Part shown: piece by piece, positions 54,340 to 64,000 of the stretch
How the letters are laid out: each line of letters opens with the position of its first letter
How positions within the stretch are numbered: position 1 is the first letter of the stretch
Assembly (NCBI GenBank): GCA_022393335.1
Contig: JAJEKB010021331.1
Coordinates: 493,552 to 557,551 of the forward strand
DNA: 64,000 nt
Direction: 5' to 3'
From: Macrotrachela quadricornifera
Lineage: Eukaryota > Rotifera > Eurotatoria > Philodinida > Philodinidae
Made by a program: the position numbers and the translations under genes
Notes under the pieces: model-generated
What the model was told of the DNA's origin: nothing
Databases searched by the model: none
What the model saw: the letters and a program-made list of their open reading frames with translations, nothing else

Positions 54340-54796
54340 CTTAGAAGATGCCCTGTGTACAAGCTGTTTCCTTTCTTGGGTGATAAAGCTTCTTGTCCTT
54401 CTGCGCATGCATAGCCAATGACGACATTTTCCACAAAAGCACAATCTCTCATATCGGCTAAACCATCGCGACCAGGTGAACGACAACAATCAAGCAGCAA
54501 GATAATTGCATACGGTTTCTGATTGCCAATAGCGGATAGAATTTTTGTTACATTTATGAAATCACCGTCTACTCCATATAAGATATTTTCCCGATTCACC
54601 TGGCTACCATGACCAGAATAGTAGAAAACTACAAGATCATTGGCTTTTATTGTGGATGTGAATTTTTTGACAATGCGATTCATGGTACTACCATTCTTGT
54701 CAATGTATGCATGTGCATCGAATCCAATGTTTATAAAAGATTTGCGCATGGCCAACGCATCTTGCTCGCAGCAAGAAAGAGTTGAGAGACCTTTTC
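54340..54796 (-). CDS. Caspase-like (peptidase C14 / metacaspase fold) exon, 152 codons
   Basis: Seen: acceptor TTTTTTTGTAG before 54796 and donor AAG-GTATGG at 54340. The exon reads through without a stop. Catalytic-type motifs: VVFYYSGHGSQ (His codon 54608-54610) and ILLLDCCRSPGRDG (DCC, codons about 54483-54490). Upstream is SCCEQDALAMRKSFINIGFD, the usual first helix. Known: caspase-fold cysteine proteases use this His-Cys dyad; the G-H-G and D-C-C forms also occur in metacaspase and paracaspase relatives. The first strand (usually ALVIGN-x-Y) should lie in an upstream exon, which I could not place; an acceptor-like tttttacag near 54.93 kb is a candidate. Gene intactness therefore cannot be judged. 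Confidence 0.7.
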
Positions 54797-57700
54797 CTAC
54801 AAAAAAATTAAAGCGTATTAAGGTAAAATGGAAAAACAATATGAAGAAGAAGAAGAAGAAAAAGCTTTTGATATTAGACTGCTTTGCATGATAGTGTATC
54901 ATCTATAGTAGCACATCGAGCAGCTTCATATGTTTTCTGTAAAAAATAATCGGATTAATTTTAGGATAAAACGTAAATCTCCTGTAGACAGCCTTGTTGT
55001 ACTCAATTATCTAAGCTTTTCATGTATAGCAGTGACTAACTACAGACGTTAGTCACGAAAGCGGCGCACATTGTTATGATACGATTTCAACAGATAATGA
55101 ATGGATTATGGTCGTTTTCGTCAACTATTTCGAGTCATATTAATAAGGTTACTATCTAATAGATAGGCGACTAATAAACGACAATTTCACGTTACAAGTA
55201 TTGTCTCAATAGTTACTATCACTCGTTAAAAAATGAGCCTCGTTGAAAACTAACTCGTATGTCTAAAATAGAGAAGCACATTTATATATCATATGCTAGA
55301 TAAATAGTATTTAACAAAGAGAGAGAGAGAACTGAAAATTTGTATTAAGATCCATCGTTCTTTAGTTCTACCTTCAAGATAGAATTATAAAATCTTTATC
55401 CGATATTTCTGGTCGAAATTTACAACATATCGAATCTATGAAAAATTAATAATTTTTCTTTTCTTCCTTAAAATATGAATTATTCATCTGTTCAACCTTA
55501 AAGTTTTATCAAGTCTGATGCATAGTAATAGTACGGGGTATACACAAAACATTTTAGCATAACCAATCAGTTGATTCTCAAAATATTCCGACTGAAAAAT
55601 TTTTATAGTTCTACATCGCCCTCACTAAATTTGAGAAATTTTCATAAAAAAAAAACATTGAAAATCAATCGTTCTATATTGTTGTTTTGATGCAGCAACT
55701 TGTATGCATACTGATATAATGATTATCCATAGACATATACTATCCTAAGTTCAACAAACTTGATTGATAGTAGATAAGTGAACATGAAATTTATCGGACA
55801 TTGAAAACTTCACATTTCAGTATTCAATCTTGGAATAAAACACACAATCGAATGGATGATCGATCAATAGCTGTTCGTTAAGATGAACTTAATAAAAAAG
55901 TATCTCTACCATTGAGATTGTGTGTCTTTCAAAGTTTTCAAATGATTTAGAGATGAACTAGATGTTGATCTCTAGAATAGATGCTGCATTTTCATCATGT
56001 CTCAAACTATTGTGTAACATGTTATATTAAACAAGAAGAAATGAAGGCATCAATGCGAATCAATAGAATACACGTGTATGAAACTATAACCCCAAAACCT
56101 ACTCTTCACGTCTTACATTGTCACGCAGACATACATAATAAGCCTCACCTGTATATTTATTGTTACCGAAGAGCACAGCCAGTTTTCTGCTTGTTTTTGA
56201 TGGTGTCCAAGGTTTTTCTACTTCATTTAAGGAACTTACATTTCTTGGAACTCGATGTGACATCGTTCAGATTTTCTACAAGAAATAAAAAAAAATCCAG
56301 TATGCAGAATGAAAAGTAATCCGGTGATGAAATATCTTTCACTATTCTGTCATTCGCTTAGTTTGAAATCATATATCAAAGACAGGAATTTGTCTTCAAT
56401 AAAAAAAAAGAAAACGATAAATTATTTACTGACGACTGATCTAAGAAAAAAAATTTCATATTCTCAGAGAATTTCTCTGAAATATTTACTAACGTGGATA
56501 TTCGTTTTATAATTATTTCTTAGGACATGATTTCATCAAAGGAAGTTCATTTATGGGTTAAACTCAAATAAGTTTGTCTTACATTCGAGTATGAAACTAT
56601 TGTACTTCACTGGTATTCATATTAGATTAGATCTCTCTTCTTCTATTCTCTGCTGTTGTCATAGATGAACAAGTAACATGATGTGATCATCATTAATCCT
56701 CTATTAAAAGAATATAGGCTACTTCAAAATGTAAGCAAAAAAAAGGATGGTAGATAGTTGATACTAACATATGCAAGGCGAACTATGTGCGAAAGATAAT
56801 TTAGACAAGAAAAAATATTGTAGGTGATTGCGGCACAGATCGCAATGAAGCGGGCATTCTCATATAACGATGCGCACATTCAAAGAACAAAATAAAAAAA
56901 CAAGTTATGAGTATCTTGATTGAAACAGAATGTTAAAGAAATGTATATATAGACAACTTTCTTAGCTCATTATCTTTTCACAATAAATGGTGTATTTCCA
57001 TTTAAATACGAACGGCTCTACAAGCATTTCACAAAAGGATTGGGAAAGATCATTTTGTGTTTAATTTTTCAAAATTTAGATTTAATTAAATATAGATAGA
57101 ATCCATGCTTCTGATCCTATCAACATTTGTCTAGTAATCACTTGGAAATCAACGTCGAAAATCTATGGCGCAGTTGCTAAAGGATATTAAAATAAGAATC
57201 AAACCGATGTGATTCAGATCCTGAATATTATTATAAACTGCCGGTAACTAGGAAGAAAGAAGTGACTAATTCAGTTGAAAATCTATTTTCTATACTTTCA
57301 TATTTCTTTCATATTACACTTCATAGAAGTGTACAATTTTGAATAGATATACCTTTTTGTTTCTACCAATAAAGTTAGATTTAATATTTATTTTACGACA
57401 GATTTGTGTACAGGATAGCTTTCTTATAACTTAGTTTTGGTATTCATTTAGGAGAAAATTGAGTAAATTTTTATTTTCAGGACAACAATAACTTTGATAC
57501 CAAAATAACATAATAAAAAGTGAATGATACTACTTGAGAACAGAAAAATATGGTTGATACTCCTGTAACTATTGAACTCTTATGAAGAGACTATAAATTC
57601 AATGGAAATAAACTTACTTACTATAGTCGTACGAAAAAATATGTTGTCACGAATAGAATAATAGTTTAATGTTGTAATATTGTGCTCTACATGAAGGTAT

Positions 57701-59047
57701 AAAATATTATGTTGCTTATATAGATATTTCGAAATGTCCTTACTTTTTTGGTCACGCGCGCAATACATGAGATAATGATCCACATTGTCTCAATCAGATA
57801 TTGCATTCGTTTTCAGTGAAAATTACATTTCTTTTGCTTGTTCTGTCTTTCATCACTCGAACAGTATAAGAGATTGCTTGCTGTAATTATTTATATTACT
57901 GTTAAAAGGTATGTCATGTCAATGATTCACTTGATTTTTTCCCACTTGCAGTATATAATTAAGGAAAAAATGGAGTCTCATTAACGACAAGTTATTATTG
58001 AATGAGAAAGTCTTGTTTTCAAGTATTTTGTTTTGTTTCCTTAAAAATTAAATGAACTATACATAATACCAAAATTTCATTTGTCCAATGGTAATATTTG
58101 ATAGAATAGATGTCGAAATATCACATTAAGAATTTTAAAAAAAATCTACATGATATTTAGTTTATTTGTAAATACATTTCTCTATTTAGTAATTATTAAA
58201 TGTATTTCATTAGGAAATATTTTAGAGAGATTAAAACTTTCATCATAAATTATTCTCTTCATATAATTTATCGTATTTATCATTTTAATGCTGCATGACA
58301 ATATTTTAGGAGTATAATATAGAAAGAAATTTTTGAGAACATGATTAAGTTGTAGAAAATCAATATTAAAATATTTCTCAATGAATATATTGTTAAAAAA
58401 GGTCAATTTAAACTATATAATATAATGTACTTTAAAAAGACGACACTCTTGCCAATATTTTCTTTCTTATTATTTTTTTTTATGATTCATCGATGTCTAC
58501 ATGATATTATCTATTAATTACACTAACATAAAATGAATAATAAACAAGGCTTTACATATTCAAACATATTATTTATTCGTTGATATATAGTATATTGAAT
58601 TAAATGATCTATTTGTACAGATAGAAAGGGTAAAGTCTACATTCAGGAATAAATATTGTTCTTTGATATTTTAAAATATACAAAATACGTTAAAATACAT
58701 TGATGTGGTTTAAACTACTTTCAAACATTTCAAAATATACAAAGTACATCATAGTACTTTTAAAGAACGTTACAATAAATTGTTCTATATTAAAGTATAA
58801 AACCACGATGTTTCTCCGTTGGTCTATATACAATATTAATACATTTATATATATATAAAGAATCAAAAACAAGAAAAAAGGTCTTTGATACTTGCATTAT
58901 TTATAACAGATAAAAAACTGAATTACGATTATTTTTGATATATTCATGAAATTTAAGAATCGATGTAGTGATGTATTTGACATTGTACGACAAGTTCTAA
59001 TGAAGGTTCTATAAAACATATATCTGTGGAATATATATATTTTAACT
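54797..59047. other. Long AT-rich interval without supported genes
   Basis: Simple-sequence tracts (gaagaagaagaag near 54.84 kb; gagagagagagaga near 55.32 kb). A 112-codon frame at 55981-56319 has unbiased composition and no domain. The phrase gatcatcattaatcctctat near 56.68 kb resembles sequence beside the ZZ-locus copies. AT content rises further after 58 kb. Confidence 0.4.
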
Positions 59048-59446
59048 CAATATCCAAAAAGGAATGTTCAGTTGAACTACTTACCAAGCATGTTTGCTAC
59101 AATAATGAAGATGACACAGGCGATGATAATAAAGCTGCTTGATTACATATTCGGTTTTTATGATAACTTGACTGCTGCAAGTGATAAGGCATATGAATCC
59201 ATGAAGGGTGCTCCCGCGACACTTGTTCTGCCCAAATCTTTTGAAATTTTAAAAGGTTTAAAAATGGAATAATCTTACATCGATGCTCAAATTATTCAAG
59301 TACAAGCTGGTGTTTAGGCAAGCATGAAAACGTGAGCAGTTTCGTCAAGAAGCACGTATTTTTTTGAATATATTAAATAAAACAACTACAACAAATATTG
59401 AAAAAGTACTCGGTTTAGCTAAAAATATTTCATCGAAAAGTTCATA
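59048..59446 (+). pseudogene. Decayed small gene of unknown family
   Basis: Seen: a frame from ATG at 59072 reads IIKLLDYIFGFYDNLTAASD and then KAYESMKGAPATLVLPKSFE to TAA at 59270-59272. The same frame continues SYIDAQIIQVQAGV to another stop near 59316. A shifted frame then reads EQFRQEARIFLNILNKTTTT and a Lys/Ser tail to a stop near 59446. The stretch looks like an amphipathic-helix protein in pieces. No family recognised. Two stops plus a frame change argue for a pseudogene. Confidence 0.45.
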
Positions 59447-62400
59447 ATCACATTCTTCCTATTATTTTGTTTTTGTTGTTGTCTTCTATTATTGTGTTCA
59501 ATATATCAATTTAATTTAAATTGCTTTTGTAACTTGTAAAAAGTCTGTTATCTATTGTAAGGGAGCAAGTGTCATGGAAGCACCTTTCGTGATACCAAGG
59601 CATATATATGTATTATGATTTGATTCGTTTTGGGTACGAATGAAAATGACAAAAATGACCAACTGTTTATATGTAATCCACTTGCTTCCTTATAATTCAA
59701 ATCTAGAAAATCAAACATAATGACTCCTTTGTTCGAAAAAACGAAGTTGAAGGTCGAGAGATCTATTTTCAACATTCTTCTCTTTTCATCAAATATAAGA
59801 TAAGAAGAGTAGTATTCAAAAACATTACGTATAACGATTGAAAATGTCTAGAAAATTTATGATACCGTTCATTTATATACAGTTGAATACTTGGAACCTT
59901 TATGTTCTACAACTTTATTTCCTTTTTGTATATATGAATAGAAATGAGACACTAACGTATACAAAAGACAAAAACCAATCAGTCAATCAACACTACAAAT
60001 TCAAGACGCCAATTAAATGTTCAGTAAAAGCATGTTAATTTTGAATGCATATCGAATGATTCTGTTTTTAAATATTCATTCCATTCAAAACATTAATAAT
60101 TCGAACGATTCATCACATGTAATTCGTGGATAGGTTTTTTTTCTCATTAAAAAAAACAAAAAATCTCTCGGAATACAAACAATTGATGTATGTTGTACTA
60201 CCGTATGTATTGTAAATTCGTTGTTTTTAATCATTCGGAAGATTTTATCCTTTGAACTATTTGGAATAGAGAATTCATAAGATGAGTATCCCTTCATAGC
60301 AAAGTTGAAATTTGTTCTAGTTTGCTCGACTCACTACTGCTATATGTGAATACCTTCTATTTTGTTACATTCTTCAAGAATTTTTCGTGCATTTATGGAT
60401 TAGATAACTCATTTGTGATCTTTGAATCATTTTCAATAGGATTTAATAAATAGTCAAAGTCGTTTGAATAGTCTTCTAGTGCAGAGATGAAATCATGATA
60501 ATGGTAATTAGACTTACTCTCAATTACTTGATTTTTTTCCAACTTTGAACTCATGGAATGATTTTAATCGACGTCTATGAAATCCAAATAGTCACTAGTG
60601 CTCAGTAGTTCATGCTTTCATAATAAAATTTTTAAAGACAAATCATTTTTGTTGTTAAGATCTTTCTAACTACTACTAACATCATGTAATCACAATAATA
60701 TTTACATATCAATAAATTCTAAATAAGTAGTCTAATATTAAAGTGTCAAGTATTATCTCACCTTATCTTTTTTCCTATACTAGCATTCTTTTGCATATTG
60801 AAATATCTTTCGGCTAGGTTAAGTAACTATATATTTCAAATAAGAACAGATCAACTTTATCAATTGTCAAGAAATCGTATTATTTGTTTTTAAAAAAAAC
60901 CCAAAGAATAGTCACCTGTTTTTCAGTGCTAATTTATATGAATTCCTAGTCGAAATGATTCTCTTGCCAGTTAAATCGGAAATTTCGACTGGTTGAGTTT
61001 TGTCGATTTTTCATTGATTTTGTCATGAATTTGTGTTCGATCGGTTCTGTCTGCTACGAAAAATTCAAAACGGTTTCAAGTATAGTGACCATACAATTGA
61101 TATTGTTGCTCTTCTATTAGAAATAATAGGAACTGAAACAGTCTTTGTCACGCTTTCATTTATATTGAATTGAGAAATATGTCATCTGATGAGTCACTTA
61201 GACAAGGATGGAATCGGAATCATAATAATTATACTCACACATAGACACTCAACAAAAATAGTGAACGTGATATTTATTTATTTAAATTACTCTGATTTGA
61301 GCTTTCGAATGAAATTTGAATTCAGTTTTTTGTGATTTCACTTTGAATCAATTGAAGATCTTAGGCCGCTATCTGATGATCATATCTGTCAATATCAAAA
61401 CAACACAAAACTAATAAGGGTAGCTATTCTCAACATAGATTGATTGGATTCTTTAGTAGTAGGAGTTGAAACCGGTTGGAGTCAGTAATCTATTATTCAG
61501 ATTTATGATGAAGATTATCTTTTTATTTTTGGGTCAGAAGAAGAAAGGATCCGTGGTCTATTGTCTAAAATTTTCATTTTTATTCGACTTCGAATTAGAC
61601 AATTATTCACAATAAAATCAACGTTGACATATCTATTAATTAGATGATATCATGTTTAAAAGTGTCCAACATCAACGTATGGAGTGTAATACACTGAGGA
61701 GTGTACATCCACTTGTTTTAATCTCCCATGAGTTTTTTTGTTGAATGGAACATGATAAATACGAGCTGTTGCGTATACGTTTCCGGGTAATTCAACCTAG
61801 TTTTGATTGAATATTTTTCAATGAGAAAAATAAGAAAAAGTTTTCAGTACCTTAAAAAAATAATTTATTTCGGCTACATTTTGATGTTGTACTAGAACTG
61901 GTTTCAAACTATGACTTTCAGGTACATGAAACTATTCTTGAATTTTACGTTTCAAGGGTTTTTTATACTAATAATAATTATAATTGAATATTGATCAACT
62001 AAAATGACAATTCGATTCTTACCATGTTCCAAATTTCAAGATCTTCTTTACTAAGATACTGAAAATTACTAATACCACCGGTTATGAGTCTACAAAAAAA
62101 AATAGATTGATTTGATGAGATAGTCCAATATTTGAACAACACACTTACACGTTCGGTTGCCAAGCAACAGGTTGTATAAATGCCATCTTCAAATAATTCT
62201 GAAACAAAAGAATATTCAACGTTTGTCAATCAATTTGGTTTGTTCTATTATTATTTAAAAGATCTCTTCTACACTTTGTTGTTTCTTATTGATTTATTTC
62301 AATTAAAAACAGAATAGACAAAAGAGCGAAATAGAGCATCGCATTATAGTTCGTCGTTGAAATTTTTATTTCTATTTCATTTTCAAGAATGTTATATATT

Positions 62401-62659
62401 TGTCAATGTATTATTTCTTAACATTTGACTTTAAACAATATATAAACAAAACTCACTTATACTTTTGATTTTAACAGTTACCGAGTCCAAATGACCAAAA
62501 TGCTTGTCGATGTTTGCTAAAATATGTGAAAAATAAATGTCTTGGTATTTTTGCGTCGCAATGAAAGACGCGAGTCATTTATATTCTGCTCGTTTTCTTG
62601 TTGGATGAATAATATTTTTGCTTTTCGTTCCGGTCGAAATGCAGCATTTCTTATCACCT
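59447..62659. other. AT-rich interval without supported genes
   Basis: Several 60-76 codon frames (59.57, 59.84, 60.09, 62.0 kb) lack domains. No foldback of the kinds seen at 40-49 kb was noticed. Confidence 0.35.
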
Positions 62660-62775
62660 TTTTTCCATCAATAATATGCATGAAAATATTTACGTCTGGG
62701 TTTTTCCTTTCAAAAGTAAATAGGTAAGAAAATGAATTGTTTTTTTCAGTTATTATTCATCATCATTAATGAATA
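62660..62775 (-). repeat. Third copy of the conserved block upstream of the ZZ gene
   Basis: catcaataatatgcatgaaa ... gtctgggtttttcctttcaaaagtaaa ... attattcatcatcattaatg matches, in the same orientation, the outer part of the inverted ZZ-locus copy (48.76-48.85 kb), and inversely 39.09-39.18 kb. No ZZ coding sequence accompanies it. Confidence 0.6.
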
Positions 62776-63566
62776 TTCCCTCGAAAGACTCGTAGGCGAT
62801 GGTCTAGACCATTGTGTACCCTTTAATTCCTACACAGATCTGTGTTAAACTTGAAGAGGTTCATTGAATTTGCTCTCAGTCTCAACTTTCAGACACCACT
62901 CGTCACCGAAAATTATTTTCTTTCAACTTTTAACTTTTTTCTAATCGAAGAGCATACAAACTATTTTTCCAATGTGATTAGCAACTAGCAAGTATGGAAT
63001 AAAAAGTTTATAGAGGAAACTATGTCATAAAGATTAAAATAAGAATTTTTATTATGAACCTGATATTCGAATATTTGTAGATTAAAAATTGATTATTTAG
63101 TTAAGTATAGGATTTTGATATCGGATTAAAAACAAAATTAATATAACAAAAGCTAGAAATATATGTTGAACGAATTCGTGATTTATAAAGAGTAAAAGAT
63201 TCATGCCAGTATCATGTCATTATCTTCTCTAATCTTCCTACATTTAGACTACAGATGTCATATATATATATATATATATGAGTAGAAAGTAGAAGTATTA
63301 TTTCACGAATTGGTGTATCTAATCGTTAGTACCGTATGATTTTGTCTTAGACTTGTTCTGATGGTCTCTAATCAAAAATATTCAACTTGTCTAATGTGGT
63401 TAACGGCGTGAAATGATCTCTCAATTGATTTTACTATTCTGATTTTGATGTTAACAAGCTGAATTTTACCGATTCGTTCAGTGTTTTATCCAGGGTTTTT
63501 CGTCCGAGGGTGCGAAAATAATTGCCGCGGGGGGGAGGGTGAGGGAAGGAATTTTTTGAAAAATTG
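62776..63566. other. Non-coding interval with (TA)n
   Basis: A TA microsatellite at 63261-63279 and a G-run near 63528-63547. No gene. Confidence 0.4.
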
Positions 63567-63682
63567 CATTACTCGGGGAAATTTTGGGAAATTGTCAGAC
63601 TGGAAAAATTTTGGAATATTATCAGTGATAATTTTCCAGAACTTCCCTAGCCTGACAATCTCCAAAATTTCCCCGAGTAATG
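63567..63682. repeat. Short inverted repeat, 58-bp arms
   Basis: attactcggggaaattttgg...ggaatattatc (63567-63624) is mirrored by gataattttccagaac...ccaaaatttccccgagtaat (63625-63682), with mismatches and almost no spacer. A further partial unit (agtttgacaagttatcagac-tggggaaatctt) follows to about 63738. Confidence 0.75.
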
Positions 63683-63809
63683 TAGTTTCTCAAATTTTCT
63701 CCAGTTTGACAAGTTATCAGACTGGGGAAATCTTGAAAAAAACTATTACAAGGGAAAACCATGCTCTTGTCATAATTAACCGCTACAGGATATAATTCAT
63801 TCTTTTTAA

Positions 63810-64000
63810 TTTTTGCATTACTTGTATGCTCCGTTCTTGGTAATCCTGGAGCAATACATTCGTGACAATCAAGCTCCAAATCGCGAATCCTTAGACAAAG
63901 GAGTAATGTTACATTGGAATGCACCACCGCTTCATCTACCAGATACATTCATCAAGTCCTGCCTCAACAACTATTTCTCCCAGCTAAAGGATAACCATCG
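63810..64000 (+). CDS. Open frame running off the right edge, unidentified
   Basis: Seen: a plus-strand frame open from 63810 to the window end, reading YLYAPFLVILEQYIRDNQAP and, further on, LHWNAPPLHLPDTFIKSCLN. Base composition is clearly less AT-rich than the preceding 8 kb, and residue composition is protein-like. No start codon or convincing acceptor is visible. A minus-strand frame also covers the interval (63622-63948) but looks less protein-like. No family recognised. Confidence 0.35.

Noticed and set aside
1..64000. CRISPR array, bacterial operon, ribosome binding sites or telomeric repeat array
   Set aside because: No regular repeat-spacer structure, no Shine-Dalgarno organisation and no telomere-like array seen; gene structure is eukaryotic.

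Overview
ORGANISM. The window is AT-rich eukaryotic DNA, and its gene content points to a bdelloid rotifer (Adineta/Rotaria-like). This is an inference from four things: (i) ADP-ribosyltransferase + tetratricopeptide (ART-TPR) genes with an extra N-terminal domain, a family expanded in bdelloids; (ii) a short GT-AG intron (52 bp); (iii) intronless genes of non-metazoan type, namely a fungal-type amino-acid permease and a DUF6438-like secreted protein; (iv) gene-poor DNA full of diverse DNA transposons and gene relics, as described for bdelloid subtelomeric regions. No telomeric repeat array was seen. LAYOUT. 1-1.8 kb: decayed ART-TPR gene (minus strand) running off the left edge. 2-7 kb: non-coding, three inverted-repeat (foldback) structures. 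7.2-9.8 kb: discoidin-like gene fragment interrupted by a 1.5 kb hAT element. 10.4-10.9 kb: DUF6438-like gene. 11-15.6 kb: degenerate short repeats and a mariner relic. 15.7-18.3 kb: intact ART-TPR gene. 19.6-21.8 kb: decayed ABCC transporter. 23.5-25.2 kb: intact fungal-type amino-acid permease. 26.4-27 kb: foldback element. 28.8-30 kb: two small genes in tandem (secreted Cys-rich peptide; membrane-anchored unknown). 30.6-33.1 kb: almost intact piggyBac element with 4-bp ATAG flanks. 33.7-38 kb: ART-TPR fragment and a long repeat element. 38.1 kb: small decayed gene. 39.5 kb: ZZ-type zinc-finger gene. 40-49.4 kb: dense palindromic elements and an inverted degenerate copy of the ZZ locus. 49.9-54.8 kb: candidate minus-strand exons, including a caspase-like exon, with a transposon relic between them. 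55-64 kb: mostly AT-rich DNA with little readable content, one decayed gene at 59.1 kb and an open frame running off the right edge. HOW IT FITS TOGETHER. No operon or pathway links the genes. The intact ones (ART-TPR, permease, DUF6438-like protein, Cys-rich peptide, ZZ finger) look independent. The strongest theme is turnover: three copies of one rare N-terminal domain at different stages of decay, genes broken by transposons, and at least eight long inverted repeats that would give hairpin RNA if transcribed. Three of these (41.9, 43.5 and 47.3 kb) are homologous ~950 bp palindromes, two of them complete and flanked by TA.
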